DNA of 18,640 nucleotides. Origin: Chitinophagaceae bacterium (GTDB taxonomy: Bacteria > Bacteroidota > Bacteroidia > Chitinophagales > Chitinophagaceae). Shown one piece after another: positions 6,519-13,987 of the stretch. A model generated the notes under the pieces. It made no database searches. It saw only the letters and a list, made by a program, of their open reading frames with translations, and had not been told where the DNA came from. The stretch is from assembly GCA_947378615.1 (NCBI GenBank), contig CANCKV010000006.1:1-18640 (forward strand), written 5' to 3'. Numbering within the stretch: the first letter of the stretch is position 1; each line of letters starts with the position of its first letter. Made by a program: the position numbers and the translations under genes.

Positions 6519-7493
6519 ATGATTGTAGCACCACCAATTAAACAAGAATTCGAAAGGAAATATCCTTTTATTAAAATTCTACATGCAAATGTTAGAGATA
6601 TTGTATTCAATTATTGCTCAAATAATGGATATGCTTTTATAGATAGAATTAAAACGTTAGACTCATTGTCTGAAAAAATTGAAACAGGTCGTTTCAAAAA
6701 GTGGTCAGACATTGAAGATTTTTACGCATGTACCATAATAATTGCCAATTTAAAACAAGAGGCTGAAATTTTGACATTTCTGAAATCATCATTCAAGCAA
6801 GTAGAATTAAAAAAGCGTGGCGGTACATTAAAGGCACCAGATGTTTTTAGATTTGATAATACGAGATTTATTGGAACGCTCAAGCAAAGTGGAGTAGAAA
6901 CTGAAATATCTAAAATAAATTTTGAGATTCAAATTAAAACAGCGTTTGAGCACGCTTGGAGTGTTTCAACACACTCATTAGTATATAAGAGTAATGATAT
7001 TGATTGGAAATTATTACGTATTGCAGCACAATTAAAGTCTTCAGTTGAACAACTTGATATGATTGTTAGTGGTGCTAAATCTTTGAACCCATATATAACT
7101 TTACACAATTGGCCTGAAATAAATATAAAAAAATTCATTCTTGAAAAAACAAATGAATTCTTATCTAATAAAAATGTTCCAGACGAATTAAAACCTAAAG
7201 ATTCTTCAAGATTTTCAGAAAATCTATTTTCATTTTTTCGCCCATTAGTAAAGGATTCAAAAACTTATAATAAAGATTTGACTCGCTTCTTTGAAAAGGC
7301 ACACGAATTTGCAAATTCTTTAGGTCAAGAAAAGTTTCCACGTTCAATTTCATTAATACAATATTTTATAGGAGTTGCAAATGAACTCGATTATAATTCA
7401 GAAATTGGAAAATATATACCTTTAATTACAATGGAAATGGAGACTATTTTCCCGAAAATAAAATCAATTAATACAAGATTTCTGATTTCTTAA
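6519..7493 (+). CDS. RelA/SpoT-domain nucleotidyltransferase-like protein, partner of the DUF262 gene
   Basis: This protein has 324 residues. The RelA/SpoT synthetase-like fold spans about 25-165: R43-I-K45 followed by S49 and K53 (the 'RxK..S..K' substrate loop), then DIEDFYACTII (64-74) with acidic D67 at the usual metal-ligand position, FEIQIKTAFEHAW (135-147) with the E-x-Q strand, and THSLVYK (151-157). The conserved arginine of the usual 'D-x-Y/G-x-R' segment is threonine here (T72). Residues 170-324 are a helical C-terminal region without recognisable TGS or ACT domains, so this is a small, non-stringent-response type of enzyme. Relatives include alarmone synthetases and toxSAS/CapRel toxins that pyrophosphorylate tRNA or make (p)ppApp. 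As the partner of DUF262 it is the likely effector of a two-gene defence or toxin-antitoxin unit, which is inference. Confidence 0.8.
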   Translation: MIVAPPIKQEFERKYPFIKILHANVRDIVFNYCSNNGYAFIDRIKTLDSLSEKIETGRFKKWSDIEDFYACTIIIANLKQEAEILTFLKSSFKQVELKKRGGTLKAPDVFRFDNTRFIGTLKQSGVETEISKINFEIQIKTAFEHAWSVSTHSLVYKSNDIDWKLLRIAAQLKSSVEQLDMIVSGAKSLNPYITLHNWPEINIKKFILEKTNEFLSNKNVPDELKPKDSSRFSENLFSFFRPLVKDSKTYNKDLTRFFEKAHEFANSLGQEKFPRSISLIQYFIGVANELDYNSEIGKYIPLITMEMETIFPKIKSINTRFLIS

Positions 7494-7520
7494 TAAGATT
7501 TTCATATCAGCAAACCTGTA

Positions 7521-7715
7521 GCCAACAAAAGTGTTTAGTAAAGTGCTTGCAGACGGAATAAATTCAGCAATTGTGCTTTCTTTTAGCAGTAGTTTCGGCA
7601 GACCTAACACTATGGGACAGTAGAGCAAGAATTGAGCAATAGAACAAGAATTAAGCAATTGACCATCGGCAGACGGAACATTCTTATCAAGCACTTCCCA
7701 AACTCAATCGTTGGC
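7521..7715. repeat. ~195-bp imperfect inverted-repeat element (cassette-boundary-like)
   Basis: The ends are GCCAAC (7521-7526) and GTTGGC (7710-7715). Inside them, AAGTGCTTG (7541-7549) and CAAGCACTT (7688-7696) are perfect complements, with spacers of 14 and 13 nt. The nested arms recall the outer and inner arms of an integron attC site, and the following gene starts only 22 bases after the right end. However, the ends do not match the attC consensus GTTRRRY/RYYYAAC. GCAGACGGAA occurs twice inside (7549-7558 and 7670-7679), plus one GCAGAC (7595-7600). I read it as a folded boundary or insertion element, not a gene. Confidence 0.55.
7622..7659 (+). repeat. Two-copy 19-bp tandem repeat
   Basis: AGAGCAAGAATTGAGCAAT (7622-7640) is directly followed by AGAACAAGAATTAAGCAAT (7641-7659), with 17 of 19 positions identical. 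It sits in the interior of the inverted-repeat element, between its arms, and probably arose by slippage or local duplication. No function is evident. Confidence 0.6.
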
Positions 7716-7737
7716 GGTAATTCTAACAAACTATATA

Positions 7738-8682
7738 ATGGACACGAAATTCATTTGCAGCATACACGGATTAGAAATTAGTTCTGGACAGGTTAATTTG
7801 ACAAGGTATGGATTACAAATAAATAATGATTCAGCTTTTATCGAAGAATTTTACATAGATGAAGTTAAGAAAATAGTAGGTATATCCCAATATGAGAACT
7901 CTATCCATTTGAGGAATTACCTCTGTAACGAGTTCGACGCACCTCCTGAGTTCAATGGAAAGCAAGCGGTATCTTATTTGCTTAAGACTTCTAAGTATCT
8001 AGCAAATGCTCTATGGCTTATTAAAGATAATTCGGCTCGATTTCAAACAGGACATCTTAGGAATATTAAGGGTATTCATTTAACAGTTGATTCAAATGTT
8101 ATTGATGGGTTTTACTCCAACTGTCTTGGAGAAAGAGATATAATCAAATTTTCCCATGAAGAATTAGAACTTGCAGGCAAGTTTTTTGAATTCTTCTATG
8201 GTCTAGGATATAGGGAAAAAGAAAATACACAGTTTACAAGAACTCATTCAAATATGAACAGAGTTACAAGAGCTTATTATTTTCTGGATTCTGCTCGAAC
8301 TGATTTTGACATTGGAACAAAGGTATCAATGTATTGTTCCGCTTTCGAATGTTTATTCTCAGTTGCGACAACTGAATTAAAGCATCGGTTGTCCGAAACC
8401 ATTGCCTACTTTATTGGAAGTAACAAAGATGAAAAACGAAGGATATATGAACAAATGAAAACAATATATGATTTGCGTTCATCTATAACCCATGGTTCAG
8501 GTATAAATAAAAAAATGACTAATAATAATGCGGTAGAACTTAAAAAAATCGTAACAAATTGTGACGCAATTTTAAGGAGTTGCTTCTTCAAAATTGCTAC
8601 AAATCAAGATATTATTGATTTATATCTGCGGAACATTAATGAAGAGATTTCAGGTGTTTTAACGGACCTTATTTTCCAATAA
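7738..8682 (+). CDS. ApeA-like HEPN-domain protein, candidate RNase defence gene
   Basis: This protein has 314 residues from the ATG at 7738. The frame extends back to a TTG at 7711, but that codon lies inside the inverted-repeat element, so ATG is preferred. The C-terminal half is a HEPN domain of the Apea-like type: SMYCSAFECLFS (197-208), ELKHRLSETIAYFI (213-226) and the catalytic R-x4-H motif IYDLRSSITHGSG (243-255; R247, H252). The N-terminal ~150 residues are mixed alpha/beta and unrecognised, in the place of the ApeA N-terminal domain. HEPN proteins with an intact Rx4-6H are usually metal-independent RNases, and ApeA acts as a single-gene abortive-infection system. There is no partner on the same strand. 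It is convergent with hsdR. Sequence-specific function is inferred. Confidence 0.7.
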   Translation: MDTKFICSIHGLEISSGQVNLTRYGLQINNDSAFIEEFYIDEVKKIVGISQYENSIHLRNYLCNEFDAPPEFNGKQAVSYLLKTSKYLANALWLIKDNSARFQTGHLRNIKGIHLTVDSNVIDGFYSNCLGERDIIKFSHEELELAGKFFEFFYGLGYREKENTQFTRTHSNMNRVTRAYYFLDSARTDFDIGTKVSMYCSAFECLFSVATTELKHRLSETIAYFIGSNKDEKRRIYEQMKTIYDLRSSITHGSGINKKMTNNNAVELKKIVTNCDAILRSCFFKIATNQDIIDLYLRNINEEISGVLTDLIFQ

Positions 8683-8691
8683 AACTGCCGC

Positions 8692-8705
8692 AAACATTAA
8701 TGTTT
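8692..8705. terminator. 14-bp perfect palindrome between convergent genes
   Basis: AAACATTAATGTTT lies 10 bases after the HEPN stop and about 113 bases from the hsdR stop. A loop must open at its centre, leaving a weak AT stem with no clear U-tract, so it is at best a poor terminator. A nearby GCAGAC again echoes the motif of the 7521-7715 element, so this may be the residue of a downstream cassette boundary. Confidence 0.25.
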
Positions 8706-8818
8706 ATGAATGCCTTGCAGACTTTAAAGTCATATTATAATTATGGGTTCGATTATTTATTAGAAAATAATTTACTAACTTTAATACTGTTTATATAGCT
8801 TACATTCTCAACTCAATT

Positions 8819-11728
8819 CTACTTCCCCGTCAATCCATTAATGAACGTTTCAACAAATCCCACAATCTTTGCTAGTAACCTGTCGCCCGTCTTCTTACGT
8901 TCCAATATCGTTGGTTTAGCCCCTTCTATCAACTCCAATACATCATCCCTCAATGGCTGCCTTTCTGCGAATAGATAACTCTCAATCAACTTTTCTGTCT
9001 TATCTGCTTGTAGCTTTTCATCCTTTACCAAATCTTCAAAAGCCTTTTGTTGTTCCTGCGACCAATACTTTTCAAATTCGTCTTGAATGTCGGCACTGTC
9101 TTCTATCTCTGGTAGGTTCTCTTTAATGAATTTTTCTATCAGTTCCCTCTTGCTTCTAAGCGTCAATTCACTGCCCAATAAATTGAAAACCTCACTTTCA
9201 TACTGTTTCTTATCATTATGGTCTTTCGATTTAAGCTTTACCAACAATTGAAGTATGTAGGCAACGTTAATTTCATCCCTATGAATTAGTTCTAGTTCAA
9301 AGTCAACATCGTTTAGTATTGATACTTTATCTTTTTTCTTTAATGAATCATCATGTATATCGAGATATTTACTTTTATAATCTTCAAAGGTTTGTTCTTC
9401 TATGTTTAGGTTCTCCCACTTGAAGTCGGCGAACGCTGCCATGATGTTTTTAATCCTTATCAGCTCTCGAAAAGCCTTTACAAACTCAAACTTAGCGTTT
9501 TCATCCGCCAATTCATTCACGCTGTCAACTGTCGGCGCAATACTCATTAGTTCCTTTACCCCTTCATTGAATTTCTTAACGTAATCTTCATAAGGTTTCA
9601 TTATAATAACATCTATTGCATCCTTATTACTGAATAGCGTTATGGCATCATCGGTGGCTTTCTTTAGGTTTCGGAACACAACAATATTACCCTGTGACTT
9701 TTGTTCGTTTAATATCCTATTGGTTCTCGAATAGGCTTGTATCAATCCGTGATATTTAAGGTTCTTATCTACATATAATGTATTCAATTGCTTACTATCG
9801 AATCCTGTAAGAAACATATTTACCACCAGCAAAATATCTATCTGCTTTTCCTTTACCCGTTTCGAAATATCATTGTAATAGTTGTAAAATGACTCACTAT
9901 CCTTAGTTGAATACTTAGTGCCAAACATTTGATTATAGTGGCTTATGTATTCGTCCAGCTTCTCCCTACTATGTTTGTTGATAGTGAATGTACCGTTATC
10001 GCTTATAGTTTCCTTGTTGTTGCCATAAGTTGTCTTAGGTTCTGCCACCATATCCAAATCATAGTTATCAAGCCCCAAATCGAAATTGACACCTGTTGCA
10101 TCCGCATCATCTTCATTAGCTGCATAGCTGAATATGGTAGCTATCTTTAAGTTATGCTTACCCTCTAATTTCTTCTTATATAGCAAGTCATAATACTTTG
10201 TAAGGGAATCGACACTACTCACACAAAACATGCCTGTAAAGGTCTTATTATGGGTCTTTTTGGGGTGTTGGTGAATGATATAGTCCGCAATCTTTTCTAG
10301 TCGCAAAGGGCTATCCATCAACTCCTTAGTATCTATATCTTCTACTTCAATATCAATGTTAGTTTCACTTCCATCCTTTTGTCTGTACCGTCCAACATAT
10401 TCAACCGAAAACTTCAAGACATTATCATCTTTAATTGCATCGGTAATAACGTATTTATGCAAGCACTCTCCAAACAATTCAGTTGTGGTACGCTTACCCA
10501 AATCGTTCTTTACTGCATTGTCGGCGAAAATCGGTGTACCAGTAAACCCAAACAATTGAATGTTATTGAAGAAAGCCTTTATCCTGTTATGGGTCTCCCC
10601 AAATTGCGAACGGTGGCACTCATCGAATATGAATACAATACGCTCGTTTTTAAGCTGTTGCATCCTTTCTAAATATTGCCCCTTGCTTATAGCAGTATTC
10701 AGTTTTTGGATAGTGGTAACTATCAGTTTAGTATCGTCCGAAAACTGTTTTACCAATGCCTTCGTGTTATCAGTACCATCAATACTACCTTCGCTAAAGC
10801 TGTTAAATTCCTTCGTTGTTTGATAGTCTAAGTCCTTTCTATCCACCACGAAAACCACCTTCTTAACTTGTGGCAAATTCATTAATATTTGGCTAGCTTT
10901 AAAGGATGTAAGCGTTTTACCACTTCCAGTGGTGTGCCATATATAACCGTTCTTATTGCTGTTTTTAACCCGTTCTATCAATGCTTCGACTGCATAGTAC
11001 TGATACGGGCGCAACACCATCAAAACTTTATAGGCTTCACTTAGAACTATATACTTGCATATCATTTTAGATATGTGACAAGGTTCTAAGAGGTCGCTAG
11101 TAAAGCCATTGAGGATATTGGTCAACCTCTTATTCTCTTTATCCGTCCAGTAGAAAGTTTCCTTAAAGGATTGATTACGGTTGTTAGCGTAATATTTGGT
11201 ATTAACACCGTTACTGATAATGAATATTTGAACGTATTGAAACAAGGCTGCATTTGCGCCAAACGAGTGCCGTTGATAACGGTTAATCTGGTTGAAGGCT
11301 TCTTTCAGTTCCAACCCCCTACGCTTCAATTCTATTTGTACCAACGGCAACCCATTTATCAATAAGGTAACATCGTAACGATTCTTATAAGTACCTTCAA
11401 TGGTTACTTGATTAGTAACTTGAAACTCATTCTGGCACCAGTGTTCGCTATTGATAAACTCGAAATATAGGTTATCCCCGTTATCCCTTACAATGTGTTG
11501 TTTCTCTCTTAGTGTCTTCGCCTTTTCAAATACGCTACCCTTACTTAGTATATTCAGTATCCGTTCAAACTCATTTTTGGATAGGCTAATATTGTTATGT
11601 TTTTCAATTTGTCGTTTTAGGTTGCCTAACAAATCCTTTTCATCATTGATGGATACCAACTCATAACCCAACCTTTGCAGTTGCGCCACCAATTGTTCTT
11701 CTAGAATTAACTCTGGCTGTTTAGACAT
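8819..11728 (-). CDS. hsdR: Type I restriction enzyme R subunit (HsdR)
   Basis: This 969-aa protein is near the usual length for the family. HsdR supplies the ATP-dependent translocase and endonuclease of the R2M2S complex, cutting unmodified DNA away from the recognition site. The N-terminal nuclease domain shows D119 in RYDVTLL and the ExK pair E133/K135 in QIELK. The helicase core follows: RPYQYYAVEAL (240-250), Walker A TTGSGKT (266-272), DECH (369-372), FTGTP (395-399), and later LTGFDS with IQAYSRTNR as motifs V and VI. The C-terminal ~250 residues are helical and should bind the methyltransferase core. All key residues are present, so the enzyme looks active. It is the last gene of the locus, 23 bases after the UDG-like gene, and converges on the HEPN gene. 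Its DNA is visibly less AT-rich than the flanking defence genes. Confidence 0.97.
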   Translation of the reverse strand: MSKQPELILEEQLVAQLQRLGYELVSINDEKDLLGNLKRQIEKHNNISLSKNEFERILNILSKGSVFEKAKTLREKQHIVRDNGDNLYFEFINSEHWCQNEFQVTNQVTIEGTYKNRYDVTLLINGLPLVQIELKRRGLELKEAFNQINRYQRHSFGANAALFQYVQIFIISNGVNTKYYANNRNQSFKETFYWTDKENKRLTNILNGFTSDLLEPCHISKMICKYIVLSEAYKVLMVLRPYQYYAVEALIERVKNSNKNGYIWHTTGSGKTLTSFKASQILMNLPQVKKVVFVVDRKDLDYQTTKEFNSFSEGSIDGTDNTKALVKQFSDDTKLIVTTIQKLNTAISKGQYLERMQQLKNERIVFIFDECHRSQFGETHNRIKAFFNNIQLFGFTGTPIFADNAVKNDLGKRTTTELFGECLHKYVITDAIKDDNVLKFSVEYVGRYRQKDGSETNIDIEVEDIDTKELMDSPLRLEKIADYIIHQHPKKTHNKTFTGMFCVSSVDSLTKYYDLLYKKKLEGKHNLKIATIFSYAANEDDADATGVNFDLGLDNYDLDMVAEPKTTYGNNKETISDNGTFTINKHSREKLDEYISHYNQMFGTKYSTKDSESFYNYYNDISKRVKEKQIDILLVVNMFLTGFDSKQLNTLYVDKNLKYHGLIQAYSRTNRILNEQKSQGNIVVFRNLKKATDDAITLFSNKDAIDVIIMKPYEDYVKKFNEGVKELMSIAPTVDSVNELADENAKFEFVKAFRELIRIKNIMAAFADFKWENLNIEEQTFEDYKSKYLDIHDDSLKKKDKVSILNDVDFELELIHRDEINVAYILQLLVKLKSKDHNDKKQYESEVFNLLGSELTLRSKRELIEKFIKENLPEIEDSADIQDEFEKYWSQEQQKAFEDLVKDEKLQADKTEKLIESYLFAERQPLRDDVLELIEGAKPTILERKKTGDRLLAKIVGFVETFINGLTGK

Positions 11729-11751
11729 TATCTGATTCGTGTTTTTAATTG

Positions 11752-12462
11752 CTATTTCATTAAATCAATAAATTTTTGCCTACCAGTTCTATTGCCATAA
11801 TTGGGTGAAGTCCTATTCCACCATGCACATGATGGATGTGGAACACTATCTATTATAATTTCTGAAAAAATACCTTCACAGTGTTCTTTTGTTCTTTGTG
11901 ATAGAAAACTGTAATAGGCTTTTGAACTGGTAAATATTATCTTTTTGGGTCTAATAATTTCAACTACTCCCAATAGTGTTTTGTAAGCAATAACATTATC
12001 AGAATGAGAGTTAATAATACTTTCACCTTCATCAAATGCTGGTCTTTGGAAATAATTAGAAAAGGTTAGAAATTTAAAGGGGTATCTCTCACTTTTAAAA
12101 AAATCTATATTGTCTTTAAGACTAGACTTTATGTTATAAAATATTGTAAGTGGACTTTGAAAACCATATTCATCAATTTTTTCAGCTTTAGTTATTACCT
12201 TTCTGGTGTTGATATAACCACTAAGATAATCAGAAAAACCAGTAGAATCAAAGTTGTACCAGTCTTGTATTTGTTCTTTGGTCAATCCATCTCTATCAAT
12301 ATAGTGGCTTTCGCCTAAAATCAAAGTTTTTATATCACTACTACTCCAACTAATCCCTACAAATGGCAACATCTCTTTATAACGTTTGTAATTATCAATG
12401 TTATTCAATAATTCGTTATCAAATTCATTTGTTAATATATCGGTCATATCAAAGTTTTTCAT
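11752..12462 (-). CDS. UDG-fold-like accessory protein embedded in the type I RM locus
   Basis: The ATG at 12462 overlaps the hsdS TGA as ATGA, a classic translational-coupling junction, giving 236 aa. An upstream ATG at 12495 would add 11 residues and a 37-base overlap and is less likely. Features resemble the uracil-DNA glycosylase superfamily: LILGESHY (47-54) after a hydrophobic strand in the position of motif A, NYFQRPAFDEGE (136-147), a strand-plus-helix RPKKIIFTSSKAY (171-183) of the type that precedes the second active-site loop, and VPHPSCAWWNR (207-217) resembling the HPS motif-B loop. No canonical catalytic D/H of UDG family 1 (GQDPY) is seen; E51 or H53 could substitute. It could be a modified-base glycosylase, an anti-restriction sensor or a fold relative without glycosylase activity. 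Its DNA is more AT-rich than hsdR and hsdM, suggesting later insertion between hsdS and hsdR. Confidence 0.6.
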   Translation of the reverse strand: MKNFDMTDILTNEFDNELLNNIDNYKRYKEMLPFVGISWSSSDIKTLILGESHYIDRDGLTKEQIQDWYNFDSTGFSDYLSGYINTRKVITKAEKIDEYGFQSPLTIFYNIKSSLKDNIDFFKSERYPFKFLTFSNYFQRPAFDEGESIINSHSDNVIAYKTLLGVVEIIRPKKIIFTSSKAYYSFLSQRTKEHCEGIFSEIIIDSVPHPSCAWWNRTSPNYGNRTGRQKFIDLMK

Positions 12463-13715
12463 ACAAACATTTTTTGTAATAACCCTTTCTTCCATTGTTC
12501 GGTAAGGGTTATCTGGTTAGTAATATTGGTAATCTTTTCATCAATGGCTGAAAGGAAATTTGCTATTTTGGTTTGCTCTGCAATTGAAGGTATGGTTATT
12601 AATATCTCTGCTAATCTACCAGTGGATATACTTAATACTTTAGTTCCTTGTGCAATTTTCTTAATCTGTAATCGAGTGCTTTCAGTTTGCAATAGATAAC
12701 CGCCAAACCCAATTTTCATTGTATTAGTATTTGGTCTTGCATGAAGAGTATGCAAGCCCGCTACCAACTTTTCAGCATTTATGTTTATAATTTCAATACT
12801 CTTACCAATATCTGCATAGTCTTCTGACGCATCTGCAATAACTAAATCACCTTCAGTTAAGTATTGATTAGGGTTAATTTTTTCGATATTGATATTATCA
12901 TTTAAAAAAGGTACTTGTTCTTTGGTAATATCAAACAAGGTCTTGAACTTAGTATGAATATCACCATAATGAATATTCTTAACTAATCCATATTCATAAT
13001 TTAAGTTTTCACGTGAATAAGAATTTGTAGAATTGAAAGTATAAACCTCCCCCAAACTCTTTTCCTCCCATTCAGGATATTCATTACCATCATCATCCTT
13101 AAACCGTAATTCTTGATTGAATATTTGTTGCATCACACCCTTTTTGTACTGCTCCAAAAGAGCTTTCTTTTGTTTCAATTGCTGCAACTTTTCATCAACC
13201 GCACTAAGAAATCCTGCAATCTTTTTTTGTTCAGGAAGGGTGGGGAAAGTAATCTGGATTCTATAAAAATCTGAATGGTTAAGGTCGGGTATTGTTGAAG
13301 TTCCTGCCATTTTTAAAATCAAGTTTTGTGTTTCTTGTAAATTTAAAAAGTAGTATAGAAAATCCTTGTTGATATAATCTGGATATGCTATTTTAAAAAA
13401 ATTATTATGAAAAGCACCCTCAACATTAGTAACTACCATTCCTGTATTACCAGTTCTAGTCATTAAAATATCATCCTTATTACATAAAACAGATTTAGGT
13501 GGATTTTTAATGAAATATTTTTTATCTGACTTTTCTCTCAAAAACTCATTAGTAATATAGAAATAAGAATTTTCTACATATTCTAAATATCGTTCTGAAA
13601 TTGCGATTTGTAACCCTTGATTTATTTTAACCACCTCCCCCAATTTCTTCAATTCCCATTCACCCTCAAATTCAGCAAACCGTAAAGTTGGTATATTCAT
13701 AACTAATTCATTCAT
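12459..13715 (-). CDS. hsdS: Type I restriction enzyme specificity subunit (HsdS)
   Basis: This 418-aa protein has the canonical two-half-site architecture. TRD1 spans roughly 18-158. The first conserved coiled-coil spacer (160-200) begins LPEQKKIAGFLSAVDEKLQQL, TRD2 spans about 215-376, and the second spacer (379-417) begins AEQTKIANFLSAIDEKI. Both spacers end in W/Y-KKG-(V/L)-(M/L)-Q-(Q/K)-(I/M)-F. The protein binds a bipartite DNA site and fixes the distance between half-sites, directing both methylation and cleavage. The target cannot be read from sequence. Start: ATG 13715; a second in-frame ATG five codons later (MNIPTLRF) is equally plausible. It is separated from hsdM by a 270-bp minisatellite and coupled to the following gene by ATGA. 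The TRDs are AT-richer than the spacers, as expected for recombining specificity modules. Confidence 0.95.
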   Translation of the reverse strand: MNELVMNIPTLRFAEFEGEWELKKLGEVVKINQGLQIAISERYLEYVENSYFYITNEFLREKSDKKYFIKNPPKSVLCNKDDILMTRTGNTGMVVTNVEGAFHNNFFKIAYPDYINKDFLYYFLNLQETQNLILKMAGTSTIPDLNHSDFYRIQITFPTLPEQKKIAGFLSAVDEKLQQLKQKKALLEQYKKGVMQQIFNQELRFKDDDGNEYPEWEEKSLGEVYTFNSTNSYSRENLNYEYGLVKNIHYGDIHTKFKTLFDITKEQVPFLNDNINIEKINPNQYLTEGDLVIADASEDYADIGKSIEIININAEKLVAGLHTLHARPNTNTMKIGFGGYLLQTESTRLQIKKIAQGTKVLSISTGRLAEILITIPSIAEQTKIANFLSAIDEKITNITNQITLTEQWKKGLLQKMFV

Positions 13716-13756
13716 TATTTATACTTATTTTTTGATACAGATAGTACCAAACCATC

Positions 13757-13987
13757 ATGTTATAACTATCTGTAGCATTGTTCTATCTCTTTGCACCAAT
13801 GAGTTAACTCAATCCACCTGTGAGTTAACTCAATGCTCCAATGCTTTATCTCATTGACTCTTTGGTTTAAAACATTGGTACAATGAGTTAAAGCAATGCT
13901 TCCATGTTATATCTCTTTGCTCCATTGTTATAACTCATTGACTCTATGTTATAACTCATTGCTCTATTGATAACTAACATAGCAACT
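13757..13987. repeat. 21-bp degenerate tandem repeat (11 units) between hsdM and hsdS
   Basis: Eleven consecutive units of exactly 21 bp fill 13757-13987 without indels, the last overlapping the hsdM stop codon. The plus-strand consensus is roughly (A/T)TGNTTTAACTCATTGCTCCA, with units at 13757, 13778, 13799, 13820 and so on to 13967. Most units carry a palindromic or near-palindromic core: GAGTTAACTC at 13801-13810 and 13822-13831, and GTTATAAC at 13759, 13927 and 13948. On the minus strand the first units read as heptapeptides of the A/S-M-S-Y-N type, but later units contain stop codons, so the array is not a gene. It could be an array of repressor sites, a recombination substrate or a minisatellite. 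Confidence 0.85.

Noticed and set aside
7521..7715. Bona fide integron attC site
   Set aside because: The arm ends do not fit GTTRRRY/RYYYAAC and no integron integrase is in the window; kept only as an attC-like palindrome.
7711..7737. TTG start that would extend the HEPN protein by nine residues
   Set aside because: These codons overlap the right arm of the inverted-repeat element; the ATG at 7738 is a better start.
12463..12495. Upstream ATG at 12495 for the UDG-like gene
   Set aside because: It would need a 37-base overlap with hsdS, whereas the ATG at 12462 forms the standard ATGA junction with the hsdS stop.
13757..13987. CRISPR array
   Set aside because: The units are contiguous and degenerate, with no unique spacers between identical repeats and no cas genes.
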